Positions 1-11,241 of a stretch of DNA of 64,000 nt are shown here, piece after piece; the stretch's first letter is position 1, and each line of letters opens with the position of its first letter. Position numbers and translations under genes: made by a program. The notes below the pieces were generated by a model, which searched no databases, was not told the DNA's origin, and saw only the letters and a program-made list of their open reading frames with translations. The DNA comes from Eurosta solidaginis (Eukaryota; Arthropoda; Insecta; Diptera; Tephritidae): NCBI RefSeq assembly GCF_040869045.1, contig NC_090321.1, positions 180,081,596-180,145,595 of the forward strand, given 5' to 3'.

Positions 1-1009
1 ATAATTTTTTTGAATAATGGGCGTGGCACCACCTACTTTCCAAATAAGATTTTCTGGACTTTCAAGAGCGATAACTCATACACCCTTTGAGCTATGTTTT
101 TGCAAATTGGAAAGCGAACTTCATATTTATATTTGTACACACCGACAGAAAAATTTTAAAATCGAATTAAAGTCACACCCACTTGTATATAAGCCCTGAA
201 AAAATTATGCGATTAATCCCTAAAACGATTGCTCTCCGATTGATCTCTTTTGTCTACTTAGTAGGGCAAATTTTATGCGCATCAATTTCAGAGGTGTATT
301 TAAAGTTTGACGCTTAGCAGTCCATATAAAGTTTAAGCGTAAACGTCTATAGATGTAAAAAAAACACGGCTTATTTTACTTTTTCGGTAGGTACTTACTC
401 AGCCTCTTCCACAGTTTCGGTCATGGCTAAAAAAATGCAATTGAACAAAATAGTTGCCATAACGCAATAGTCGAAGAATTGATTCGTTGCTATGTAGACG
501 CAGACACGACGCGGCGTACTCCATGGATGGAAGAGAAAAAGGCTTTTGGTGCCGGTGAAGCGGTGTATGTAATTTTTACGAAATCGCTTTGAGACCACAC
601 AAAATGTCTGCAATGAAAAAGCAAATCGACAAAAGCGTTTAATTTATAAAAAAATAAGATATATTTTTAACAAAAATACTGAGTTTCCACTTAGGGAGGT
701 TTTATAAATTGAATATAATTTCTCCCGCAACCATCTTCCGTTAACACATTTTAGTAGCCACTGCGCCATCTGTTGTCATATGGTGAAAAAAGCGCCTAAA
801 CTAAGTTTGATATCTGTCAACTGCCTGACAGGATGTTCATTATGGCTACCATTTAGCGTTTTGAAAGGGTGTGCAATATGGCGGCGCATAGGGCGGCTAT
901 CTTCAGCGGGTAATAGAAAGGGATACAGAATGAGACAGCAATAGTCAATTACAAATCAGGTGATCCAATCACTTTGGAATTTTGACGTCTACACAGAAGA
1001 TATCACACT
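1..1009. other. Unassigned DNA, no gene seen
   Basis: No reading frame here has recognisable motifs; the short ones lack coding character. The last ~120 bases (about 890-1008) resemble 42425-42520 (both contain CAGGTGATC, then ATTTTGACGT and AGATATCAC), so this part is a dispersed repeat fragment. Confidence 0.4.
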
Positions 1010-1417
1010 TAAGCCCCCATTACTGATACTTAGCATAGACTTGACTTGACTTGGCGTAAGCTTGGCAACTTAGCCACGATTATACTCCACTTGGCGCATA
1101 AAATCTGGCATCATAATCAGCGTTGAAATTTATTTTTAAATAAATGTCAATTTGTATGACAAAATGTCAAAATGAAATGGTATCAAACAAATGGCATCTC
1201 AAAATGTAAACGTCACTTAGAACTTACTTAGAAAATCAAAATTCAACAGACTTCTAAGCCAAGTTAAGTTTTGAGTAATCAGTAACATGCCAAGTGAAGT
1301 CTATGCTAAGTATCAGTAATGGAGCCTTTAACATGCAATGTTCATTTAACAGAACTGTAAGTGACAGTTCGCAAGCCAAGTCAAGTCTATGCTAAGTATC
1401 AGTAATGGAGCCTTTAG
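1010..1417. repeat. Small inverted-repeat element (MITE-like) with a doubled right end
   Basis: A ~38-bp left arm (1017-1054, CCATTACTGATACTTAGCAT onward) reappears inverted at 1290-1322 and again at 1376-1408, each followed by GGAGCCTTTA. The first two arms bracket ~235 bp of AT-rich DNA, as in a MITE. The third arm looks like an 86-bp tandem duplication of the right end. No clear target duplication was found, so the superfamily is open. Confidence 0.6.
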
Positions 1418-1546
1418 TTTGATTCACAATGGCCTTAAGCTTTCAAACCCACCATCTCAATCACGCACTATACCATATCAGTCATGGTTGCCACTCTTGG
1501 TCCATTTGGACCAAAATGGTCACTTTCAACCACAATTCACACATAC

Positions 1547-1718
1547 AAGATTGCGCATTGCGCATGTAAACAAAAGATCAGCTGTTTTTTATGGGCAATT
1601 TGTACGTCATTTTCCTTTAGCTCTTGTTTTTTCTCTCTTTCTTTCATTCGCTCAAGCAGTCAAGTGTGACGTAGTTGCGCAGAACGAAGCAATTTTGAAC
1701 TCGTGAATGCGCAATCTT
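1547..1718. repeat. 172-bp inverted-repeat element (MITE-like)
   Basis: Starts AAGATTGCGCA and ends TGCGCAATCTT, an 11-bp perfect terminal inverted repeat. The interior (about 1600-1715) matches the opposite strand of 19017-19115 over roughly 100 bp, including a shared GAGCGAATGAAAGAAAGAG, so this is a dispersed family. No transposase and no convincing target duplication. Confidence 0.5.
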
Positions 1719-2007
1719 CTGAGTGTGATTTGTGCTTCCAACCCCATTTGGTCCACTGGTCCCTTTTTTCAATTTTGGTCCTTTTTAGGCAGTAGCCACG
1801 ATTTTAGTAGTTTTCTTCCTTTTTCACTGAGGTTAAAATTCACAACTCTGCCCACAACAATTGGCACACTTCCATTAACCCACATATAATTTTCAATTTA
1901 CTTATGTATTTGGAAATCTTACCACAAAAATTGCTCAGTTAATAAAATGTAGCAGACCAATGACATTTCATAGGAGATATTTAAGGCGAGGCATTGATAA
2001 GAAAAGT

Positions 2008-2020
2008 GATGGATCTAAGG
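2008..2020. repeat. Target-site duplication, left copy (RTE-like LINE)
   Basis: GATGGATCTAAGG here is repeated exactly at 4593-4605, directly outside the two ends of the RTE-like coding sequence. Confidence 0.8.
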
Positions 2021-4592
2021 TGAACGACACTTTTTATGAACAATTAGAATGCACATACGAGCGCTGCCCCCATCATGTTATAAAAGTCGTGCTTGGCGAC
2101 TTTAACGCCAGGGTGGGCAAAGGTGTTTTTGGCCCTACAGTCGGAAAGTTCAGCCTTCACAATGAAACTTCTCCTAACGGACTGAGGCTGATTGACTTTG
2201 CCGGTGCTCGAAACATGTCCAGCGCGAGGTTCATGCATAAAAAGATACATCAAGCTACATGGCTGTCTCCTGATCGAAATACTCGCAATCAGATCGATCA
2301 CGTTGTGATAGACGGGCGGCATGCCTCCAGTGTTTTAGATGTGCGCACGATCCGAGGACCTAAAATCGACTCGGACCATTATCTCGTTGCAGCCAAAATA
2401 CGTACCCGCGGCTAAAAGCAAGGAACAAAAAACACAAGGAAAGCTAGACGTCGAAAAGCTTCAATCACAACAGACTGCCAATGATTTCGCAACTCGACTC
2501 TCACACCTGCTCTCTGAGAGTACAACTCAGCATGAAGGAATACAGGAGCAGTGGGAGCATATCTCCAAAGCACTTCGTACTGCCGCCGAGCAAAAAATCG
2601 GTTACCGGCGGTGATGAAAAAACAACTGGTACGATGAAGAATGCCGCGTTGCAACCGAAAGAAAAAACGTTGCCTACAGGGCTACGTTAAAAGCGAGCGC
2701 AACAAGAGGAGTGTGTGAACGCTATCGTGAGTTGAAAAGGGAAGCGAAACGCCTTTTCAGGAAGAAAAAAGCAGAATCAGAAATGCGTGAATGCGAGGAG
2801 CTTGAACTGCTAGCCACCAGGAATAACGCCCGAAAATTTTACCAAAAAATACGGCGACAGACGGAAGGTTTTAAGACCGGGGCAAATTCCTGTAGGAATG
2901 AAAACGGCGACTTTGTCACTGATGTCCATAGAGTGCTTAGATTATGGAGGGAACACTTCTCTGCTCTCCTAAATGGAGGCAGCAATTCACCGCGAAGAGA
3001 TTGCGAACCCGATCCCGCAATCGATGATGGTGCAATATATGTCCCCCCGCCCGATTATGACGAAGTTAAAATAGCAATAACCAGATTGAACAACAACAAG
3101 GCCTTGGGCATTGATGGATTGCCTGCGGAGCTATTCAAGTACGGCGGCGAGGAGTTGGTAAGGCGGATGCAGCAGCTTCTTCTCAAAATATGGGCGAACG
3201 AGTGCATGCCCGACGATAGGATTCTAGGAGTTTCTTTGCCCAGTCCACAAGAAGGCGGATATTGCAAAATGCACCAACTATCGTGGAATCAGCCTTCTTA
3301 ATATCGCATATAAAGTCCTTTCAAGTGTATTGTGCGAAAAATTGAAGTCCACGGTGAACCGGCTGATTGGACCTTATCAGTGAGGCGTCATACCTGGTTC
3401 TACCATCTACCAGATTTTCACAATGCGCCAAATCTTGGAAAAAACCCGTGAAAAGAGAATCGACACACATCACATCTTCCTCGACTTTAAAGCCGCCTTC
3501 GACAACACGAAAAGGAGCTGCCTATATGCCGCTATGTCTGAATTTGGTTTCCCCGCAAAACTTATACGGCTGTGCAAAATGATGTTGAGCAACACCATCA
3601 GTTCAATCAGAATTGGGAAGGACCTCCCGAGCCGTTCGAAACTAAACGAGGTTTCAGGCAGGGTGACAACCTATCGTGCGATTTCTTTAATTTGATGGTG
3701 GAGAAAATTATACTAGCTGCAGAACTTAACCGCACTGGAACAATATTTGTATAAAAGCGTGCAATTACTGGCATATGCTGATGACATTGATATCATCGGC
3801 CTAAACACCCGCGCTGTTAGTTCTGCTTACTCCAAACTGGAAAAAGAAGCGGTAAAGATGGATTTGATGGTGAATGAGGACAAAACGAAGTACCTGCTGT
3901 CATCGAGCAAAGTCAGCGCATACGCGCCTTGGCGACCACGCTACTGTTGGCAGCCATAATTTCGAAATAGTAAAAGACTTCGTTTATTTGGGAACCAGCA
4001 TAAACACTAGCAACAACATCAGCACTGAAATCCAGCGAAGAATCAATCTTGCCAATAAATGTTACTTTGGACTTGGTAGGCAATTGCAAAGTAAAGTCCT
4101 CTCTCGGCGAACGAAAATCATACTCTACAAGTCACTTATCGTACCCGTCCTGCTATATGGGGCAGAAGCATGGACCATGACAACAGCAGATGAAGCGGCT
4201 TTGGGAGTGTTCGAGAGAAAAGTTCTTCGAAAGATTTATGGACCTCTACGCGTTGGCGATGGCGAGTACCGAAGAAGATTTAATGATGAGCTGTATGAGC
4301 TATACGCAGCCATCAACATAGTCCAGCGAATTAAAACTCAGCGCTGCCCTGGCTAGGCCATGTTATGCGAATGAAAGATGATGCTCCGGCCAAGAAAGTG
4401 TTTCTATCGGAACCCGCTTATGGAAGCAGAGGTAGAGGGCGGCCCCCACTCCGTTGGACGGACCAGGTGGAAGACGATTTAAACTCCCTTGGTGTGACCA
4501 ATTGGCGCCAGTTGGCGGAGTGAAGGAGCGACTGGCGCGCTTGTTGGACGGCCATAACCGTTTAGACGGTTAAGCGCCAATTAAGTAAGTAA
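2021..4592 (+). pseudogene. 5'-truncated RTE-like non-LTR retrotransposon
   Basis: A decayed LINE encoding an AP-type endonuclease followed by reverse transcriptase. Endonuclease pieces at 2021-2415 include LGDFNARVGKG, IDHVVIDGRHAS and IDSDHYLVAA. RT pieces follow in several frames: ITRLNNNKALGIDGLPAE (about 3080), FLDFKAAFDNTKR (about 3480), YADDIDIIG (about 3773) and the C-terminal EIQRRINLANKCYFGLGRQL with VLLYGAEAWTM (4030-4185). At least five frame changes or stops break the ORF, so it is dead. The start is truncated inside the endonuclease. The 3' end has a short hairpin (ACCGTTTAGACGGT) and a TAAGTAAGTAA tail, as in the RTE clade. A perfect 13-bp direct repeat flanks it. The RTE/BovB/JAM-type assignment is from motif memory and could be a neighbouring clade. 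Confidence 0.85.
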
Positions 4593-4605
4593 GATGGATC
4601 TAAGG
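4593..4605. repeat. Target-site duplication, right copy (RTE-like LINE)
   Basis: Exact 13-bp copy of 2008-2020, immediately after the TAAGTAAGTAA tail. Confidence 0.8.
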
Positions 4606-5690
4606 GCAAACACATTACACGGACTTATCAGAAAAAATTGTTGTTTTAGTATCCAGATATTTGGATCGGTTATCAAACACTTTTCGTAAGGGCTGGCAGG
4701 GCTTTCCACTGATGGAGTCATTACGATGGCCGTCCAGTTAAAATTTGAAGTGAAAACTAAGTTAAATAATGAAACTAATTGGTTTTATGTTTGGTAACAC
4801 TTTCAAAATTTTTTACAAAGAAATCCTATATGAGTATTGTGGTGTTAAGGCACGCCGAATAATTGAAAACTAAGTAGCTTGGCATAAGAAATATTTTGAC
4901 TTTAAGTAAAGCAGGAATACTTCTTGAAAGCGATAACTTTTTAAATGAATAACGAATCGCGCTTGAACAAAACTTTTGAATTCAGATTCGGAAGCAAATG
5001 TAAAAAATATTTGATTTCGAAAGGAGTGTTTTGTGTTTTATTCTCGTAGGTACAGAAGCCCATAAACCTCACTAACAACGCTGTGAACTAATTTATAGTA
5101 CCTACTTAAATGTAATCAGGTTCCGTTATTGCACAGTTGAAACTTTTAAGACGTTTGATTTTTAAACTGAAGCCTGGGGCTAGATTCAGTAAATGTAAGT
5201 TTTTCAAAAATCACAACTGCTAAATCTAGGCTTTGGTATGAAAACGTTCAGGGTAAAAAGTGAGCATCGTTTATGATTTATTGAGTTTGCTCATAGTTCG
5301 GCTACACCAAAATGCAAATTTTTGAGCCTTTTCTTACTAAATCCTAACTGCGCTATACATTTTAATTCTTTCCAATTAACAACATAATGCTGGAACTAAG
5401 AGCTTTGTCAGCACAACTACGTTCGAAACATATAGTTAGTGAAGCCATAGACTTATCCTAGAAATTTGAAAATATAATACCTAAAATTAGTGTTTTTGTT
5501 TGTGCAGTTTCAATTAAGTCTCCTATTCACTAAGTTTATTAAAATTTTATTGGAAACCATGGAAACATCCTGAAATTTTATATTTTGTTCGATTAATTTT
5601 GGTCCAAAATAAAACATGGCGTGGCAACCGTGATATCAATGTCCCTATATTCACCACAAAATGTTGGCAGCGCTGAAATCAAAAAGCTGT
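4606..5690. other. Unique-looking AT-rich DNA upstream of RpL41
   Basis: About 1.1 kb with no ORF, repeat or RNA gene that I recognise. Probably intergenic DNA including distal promoter sequence of RpL41. Confidence 0.4.
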
Positions 5691-5714
5691 TTTGCTTCCG
5701 CGAACTTCCGTTCA

Positions 5715-5724
5715 TTTCTTTTTC
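5715..5724 (+). promoter_or_regulatory. RpL41: TCT/polypyrimidine initiator of RpL41
   Basis: TTTCTTTTTC matches the fly TCT core-promoter motif (YYC+1TTTYY) typical of ribosomal protein genes; the predicted start is C5718. It would give a 40-nt leader beginning with a 5' TOP tract, implying growth-linked translational control. Inferred from sequence and position only. Confidence 0.6.
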
Positions 5725-5757
5725 GTTCTATAACCGTCCTCGTGTCAAGAAGGAAAA

Positions 5758-6070
5758 ATGAGAGCTAAGGTATTTATATTATATTTCTACTCATAAAAGT
5801 GTTTTAGTTGTGTTAAAAATATAAATTAACATTTAGTTATCGTGCACCAAAGTAAAACCCTACATTATATTATAATGAAAAACTGCAACATTTGGTGGTC
5901 GTCGCCATTGTGAATTTCAGTATATACACGTACTAAAAACTAGGAAAAATCTATAAATCTTGCGATTTGTTCTAATTGGTTATTTCTCTTTATTTTTCTT
6001 GCAGTGGCGTAAGAAGCGTATGCGGAGGTTAAAGCGTAAGCGCAGGAAGATGCGTGCTAGGTCCAAATAA
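5758..6070 (+). CDS. RpL41: 60S ribosomal protein L41 (eL41), two coding exons
   Basis: Encodes eL41, a 25-residue, extremely basic peptide of the large ribosomal subunit. Coding exon 1 is 5758-5769 (M-R-A-K); exon 2 is 6005-6070, starting WRKKRMRRLKRKRRK and ending TAA at 6068-6070. Joined, the product has the 25-codon length and the WRKKR...RRLKRKRRKMR pattern of eL41 in all eukaryotes. The 235-bp intron (5770-6004) has GT (GTATTT) and a TTTTTCTTGCAG acceptor. The start is in an A-rich context (GGAAAAATG). Upstream lies a TCT initiator, downstream a second intron in the 3' UTR and an AATAAA. Single-exon ORFs overlapping here are meaningless. It looks functional: no stop, conserved splice sites. 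It is the only host gene recognised in the window. Confidence 0.95.
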
Positions 6071-6095
6071 ACAATGCTTGTTGGTCCCGGAGAAT

Positions 6096-6196
6096 GTAAG
6101 TACAAACATATGCACATACGTATGTAATTGCGGAGCGCTAGCGCTCCAAAAGAAGAGTACTTTGCTAACTTTTTTTTTTTTGTTTTGCTTTTTCAG
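6096..6196 (+). other. RpL41: Predicted 3'-UTR intron of RpL41
   Basis: GTAAGT at 6096, CTAAC branch-like motif near 6164, a long T-run and TTTTTCAG ending at 6196. It lies 25 nt after the stop codon, within the range compatible with escaping nonsense-mediated decay. It contains a perfect 16-bp palindrome, GGAGCGCTAGCGCTCC (6132-6147). No snoRNA boxes were recognised. Confidence 0.7.
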
Positions 6197-6310
6197 GTTT
6201 GTTGTACAAACTTCAATCTGTGAAACAGCTTCAAGTTAAAGCTTTGCTACCATATTTTGGAGGCGTTCCGAAATATTTGCATAACCAATACTAAATTGTA
6301 AATTATTTGA

Positions 6311-6316
6311 AATAAA
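6311..6316 (+). terminator. RpL41: Polyadenylation signal of RpL41
   Basis: AATAAA about 115 nt into the last (non-coding) exon, in the expected position for a short ribosomal protein mRNA. Confidence 0.7.
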
Positions 6317-6595
6317 TAGTAATCTAAAGTTTTGCTGGAAGTTTTAAAATCAAGAAACAGTAATGTGTTCTAATTTCATTGGATGTGACTAATGATGGTG
6401 GTTTATTTGCGTTGAAATTTGCAACACTTGTACAAATAATGTAATAGTCCACGGTGTGAACCTGTGAGAAAATTTTCCATTAGTGCACCATGCTGTGATA
6501 ATGAATATTAAGAAGAATTTATGGAGGGATCCTCCTAGGTTCTAAAACTTACTTTTTTAATCTTCCAATAGCTTCTAGTTTTTGCATAAAATAAC

Positions 6596-7214
6596 GGTAA
6601 CGCTTTACAAGACGGTGCACCACCTAATTTTTATCGGAAATTATCAAAGGTAGTATCAAAAGACGCGTCTCGACCTCCGTCCGGGTGTGCGGTATAACCG
6701 TGGCTACCGCCACGATGATGTCCTGCGTATTAGTGTGTGTGTATTTACAGCAAATCTGACAACAACAACCACATGAAAATTAGAACCGATTTTTTGCTTA
6801 TATCTAGACAAATAAAAATTTTGGGTAATAGTGCAGTTTATGTTACCCACCGAAATTCGGCCAAAATTTTCGAGTGAGGTATCAAAAGACGCGTATTCAC
6901 GTCTAGATCAAGAGTCCGAAAGCGGAAGTTAACTTTTTTTACCCGTTCAATAGATATTAACGAAAAACTGAAAAAAGACCCGCGAGTCCCTCCGAAACCG
7001 GGGGTGGGATCCATAGTATTTTTACGCAGAACACCTTTCAGCGTTGGCGGCCTTCGGCCGCGCTTATAAAAAATAACCCTGTGCTTCGCCATGCCATGTC
7101 ATTTTGATTTACGCTTCTGGATTCTAAAAACGGAGATCAAGAGGCGTCTTTTGATACCACCTTTGATAATTTTCGATAAAAATTGGGAGGTGCACCGTCT
7201 TGTAAAACGTTACC
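6596..7214. mobile_element. 619-bp DNA element with 84-bp terminal inverted repeats
   Basis: Bases 6596-6679 (GGTAACGCTTTACAAGACGG onward) are the reverse complement of 7131-7214 with only about ten mismatches. The ~450-bp interior has no transposase. It holds a third copy of the TIR-internal motif TATCAAAAGACGCG near 6883 and a GGCCTTCGGCCG palindrome near 7046. This is a non-autonomous TIR element; no clear target duplication, so the superfamily is unassigned. Confidence 0.75.
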
Positions 7215-7250
7215 AAAAAAAGTATATGCTAGAGGGGCTCTGCCCTTTTT

Positions 7251-10200
7251 CGACAGGGGTGGACCATAATGAAAGGGGTGTTAGAGGCGTTGGTTCCACA
7301 TTACAATTAAAGAGATGGTTGGTGCCATGGGGGGGACACATTGCAAGCGGGCATACATTTTGTATGTCGGGGTTGATTCTGGATATGTTACGAGTTTAAC
7401 CTGTTTCAGTATCCAGAACGAAGTTGAGCCAGAGTGACTCGCGTTTCCCTGGAGAGTATGCGTTCCTCCTCCGCAAGTTTTGGGTACTGTTCCCGAAGTA
7501 CTGGATTTACCGGGGAATTCCCGGCATAAAGGTCCGACGCCTGTTTATGGTGTTCACCAAGGACCTCCTTGTGTTTTTTTGTTTCATACGGCTGAGTCTC
7601 AGGTGTCGTATTTCCTCAAAATGCTTACGGAGATGACTCCTAAGCCCCTGGGCGTTGTTGGCTCATCAATCGGGTGTCTTTTGGGATGCCCAGGTTTCTG
7701 GGTATTCAACAGGAACTGTTTGGTTAGCATCTCATTTATCTCCCTGATGGGGAGTATTCTCGCCTCATTATGTAGGTGGTGTTCTGGGGACATAAGAAGA
7801 TAGCCCGTGGCGGTTCTGAGCGCAGTATTTTGGCAGGCTTGTAGCTTCTTCCAGTGGGTAGTTTTTAGACTTGGGGACCATATAGGAGACGCGTAGCACG
7901 TAAACGGCTGGCCAATTGCTTTGTATGTGATAATGAGCGTTTCTTTGTATTTTCCCCAAGTACTGCCAGCATTGGATTTGAGGATTTTATTATGGCTCTG
8001 GATTTTCGGAACAATTGCGGCTGCGTGCTCACCAAAATGTAGATCCTGATCAAACGTCACACCCAAGATTTTGGGGTGTAGGACAGTCGGTAGCGTAGAT
8101 CGACGTGGATGTTCAAAATGGTCGACATTTGGGACGTCCAAGTTGTAAATAGGGTCGCGGATGATTTAGTTGGTGATAATGCCAGGTTTCGCGAGGCGAA
8201 AAACTGGAGACATCAGGGAGGTAGCTGTTTATTCTGTTGCAAAGCTCATCGATCTTTGGGCCCGGGCCTGTGACCATTATTGTGCAGTCATCGGCCTAAG
8301 AAACGATAGTAACTCCTTCTGGTGGCGAAGGTAGTTTTGATATGCAAAAATTAAACAAAAGTGGGGATAGGACACCACCCTGAGGCACCCCTTGTTTAAT
8401 TCTTCTTGGCTTTAATATTTCGCTTCTGAATTGCACCGATGCCTGCCGACCACCCAGATAATTTGGGGTCCACCCTTTAAGACATGGGGGGAGGGTAGAC
8501 CCTTCCAAGTCTTGCAGTAAAGTGCCATGGTTGACCGTATCAAAAGCTTTTGATAGGTCTAGCGCTACGAGTACTGTTCTATGGTGGGGCTTCTGATTTA
8601 AACCACAATTTATCTGGGTGCTAATGGCATTTAGCGCGGTGGTGGTGCTATGGTTTTCTAAAGCCATGCTGATGACAGGCTAGCTGCAAATTTGCTTTGA
8701 AGTGGGGAGCAAAATGGCTTCAAGCGTGTTGGCTACTGGCGATAGGAGAGATATCGGGCGGTATGGTTCTCCAATGATATCTGGTTTCCCAGGCTTTAGT
8801 AGCGGGACCACATTGGCCATTTTCCATTTTTCGGGTATGACAAAGGTAGAAAGAGACAGGTTGAAGAAATGTGCTAAATGTTTGAAACCCTCTTTCCCTA
8901 GGCTTTTTAGCATCGGCATGGCTATGCCGTCTGGGCCCACTGCTTTGGATGGTTTAGCATGACCGATGGCATCCTCAACCTCTTTGGCGGTGATGGTAAT
9001 TGGTGACGCGCTGAACTTATGTTTACGTGCGTGTCTGTTGGCCCTCCGTCTATTTTTGTCGATTGTAGAATGCATTATGTATTGTCGGCAGAAAGCGCTA
9101 GCGCATTTTTTCGCATCCGAGAGCACTTTGTCGCCAAAGGCGATGGAAACTTTGTCATTGTGCCTAGACGGATTCTATAGGGACTTTACAGTGGACCAAA
9201 GATTACCTACACCGGCAGAGAGGTTACAACCTCTTAGGTGCTCCTCCCATTTCGCCCGCTTGTGTTCATCCACAAGCAATCTGATGCGTTGGTTTATATC
9301 CCTTATTTGGGGGTCGCCGGGATCGAGCTGTCTTATAAGGCCACGTTCTCTCGCTAAACTTGCGGACTTTGCCGGGAAGTGGGCCCGAATTTCGGGAATT
9401 CTACCGGCGAGAATGAAACGAGCCGAGGCGGAGTCAATGCCTTGCAGTAAGCACGCTCCCCTTGGCGGGCATCAGTTGGGATAAGGAGGGCAGCAAAGCG
9501 GTTGTCTGTAAAGGATTTGAATTCGTCAACTTTCCTTTTTTAAAGTTAATGAAAGTGCGTTTTTCTGCGACGATGAAGTCGGCAGGACGCTCGAGCGAAA
9601 TACGTATAGGCAGGTGGTCGGATGCCAATGTTACCATCGGCTGCCAGTTGACGCAGTTTACGAGTTCTGCGCTCATGATTGAAATATCCGGCGAACTGTG
9701 ACAGCTTCCTACCATACGTGTGGGGGCGTCTCCTTTGATAGTGCAGAACGTCGTTTCTTCTATTTGATCCGCTAACATCTCACCCCTACTGTCCACCCGC
9801 AAGTTTGAATGCCATAGATCGTGATGGGCATTGAAATCGCCTAAGATAATTAGATTGTTTCCAGTGAGTATGCCGCTGATATCAGGGCGGTATCCACTGG
9901 GACAACAAGTGACAGGAGGGATGTAGATGTTGATGATTTCTAGATTTTCATCGCCCGACCGGACAGATAATCCTTGACGTTCTAAGACACTGTCCCTGCC
10001 GTCGATGTCGGGATCAAATATAGGATATTGCACAGTGTGGTGTATGATAAACGCGAGGCCGCCTCCATTGCCGCTCTCGCGATCTTTTCTGTGGACATTA
10101 TACCCAGAACAGGTCTGCAATGCAGATCTTGCTGTGAGTTTAGTCCCTTGAATTGCAGCAATGCGGATGTTGTGCCGCTTCATGAAGTCACCTATCTCCG

Positions 10201-10388
10201 TGATCTTCCCAGTTAATCCATAACAGTTTAACTGCAGAATTCTGAAGTGCATAGGGGGAGACGTCGTCACTCTGGGGGCAAGTGACGGGTGACTACGCCT
10301 GGGTTGTGGAAGGCCAACTCGCGGCAGTCCTTGACCGGGAAAAATCCCGATTCGCTCCGGTACATAGAACCGAAGGCCTTGGGAAGCG
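7251..10388 (-). pseudogene. Decayed Jockey-like LINE (reverse strand copy)
   Basis: Same family as the element at 25899-34861, on the opposite strand. Recognisable from 5' (right) to 3' (left): start GGGAAGCG... at 10388; endonuclease (FRILQLNCYGLTGKITEIGD near 10200, LGDFNAHHDLWHSN near 9850, ASDHLPIRISL near 9610); RT (KPSKAVGPDGIA near 8940, LDLSKAFDTVNHG near 8560, KQGVPQGGVLSPLL near 8390). Compared with the sister copy it lacks the whole N-terminal finger region (~0.8 kb, junction near 10310) and the last ~110 bp. Multiple frameshifts and stops kill it. Its 5' end abuts the RNase H remnant at 10389, suggesting it landed in, or recombined with, that other LINE. Confidence 0.85.
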
Positions 10389-11241
10389 TCAGCAGCGACA
10401 TAAAATAGTATGGTACACGGGTGGCTCGAAGACGTCAGAGGGGATTGGATCTGGAGTCTTTGGACCCAGAGCCAAGATATCGATACCTCTGGGGGCGTAC
10501 CCGAGTATTTTTCAAGCGGAATACTCCAATGAAACAATTGCTATACTCAGTGTCAGACAGGCCACCCTCAAGGCAATCTCAGCGTTTGAAATAAAATCAG
10601 AACTGGTCCTTGAGTGCGTTGAAAAGCTAAATCAACTAGGAGCACACAACGAACTACTGCTGGCTTGGGTTCCTGGCCACAGAGGGGTTGAAGGTAACGA
10701 GCAGGCGGACAGCCTGGCCAGAGAGGCAGCAACGACACGACCTATTGGTCCCCAGCCGTTCCTGCCAGTAGGCCCGCAGGGATTTAGGAGGCATCTATTA
10801 GTGGAAGAAAGAGGGAAGAACACTGGCGCGTTATGCCAGGCCTGAGACAATCTAAGTTACTGTTAGGGGGTAACAGCACAACTCGATATAGGACATTGAT
10901 AGGCCTCTCGAAAGATAACCTTAGAATCCTAACAGCTATTCTTACAGGACACTGTAGACTGAACAGTCACATGCAAAAGTTGGGTATAGTATCGGACAGC
11001 ACATGCCGATTTTGTGATCGATCAGCAGAGACGGCGGACCATATCCTCCTGGAGTGTGTCGCAATCTCAAGACGTAGGGCTAAGTTTATGGGCTCAACAT
11101 GGGCAGAGCATTCTCACATCAAATCCCTCAAGCCAGGTGAACTGTGAACAGGGATGTCGGCTTGGATGAGGTGCTGGGAAGTAGCTGAGGGCACAATAGA
11201 CCAATAGTCGCAGTGCGATCCTCAATCATTATCTATCTATC
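10389..11241 (+). pseudogene. C-terminal RNase H and zinc-knuckle remnant of another LINE
   Basis: Encodes an RNase H-like domain (YTGGSKTSEGIGSGVFGP, then LAWVPGHRGVEGNEQADSLA near 10660-10720). A +1 frame shift near 10833 leads to a Cys/His module, CRFCDRSAETADHILLEC (about 11010-11060). This order is typical of the C-terminus of I/LOA-type LINEs; the Jockey-like elements here have no RNase H. The first catalytic Asp of the usual TDGS is replaced by Gly, and the DSQ-like position is also lost, so the domain would be inactive. The 3' end runs into TATCTATCTATC (11230-11241). An apparent ORF starting at 10282 is an artefact that fuses antisense Jockey-like sequence to this domain. Confidence 0.75.

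Noticed and set aside
6054..6239. 61-codon plus-strand ORF as a gene
   Set aside because: It starts in the wrong frame within RpL41 exon 2 and crosses the 3'-UTR intron splice site.
10282..10845. 187-codon ORF as a single gene
   Set aside because: It joins antisense LINE sequence (before 10389) to the RNase H domain of another LINE; only the second part is meaningful.
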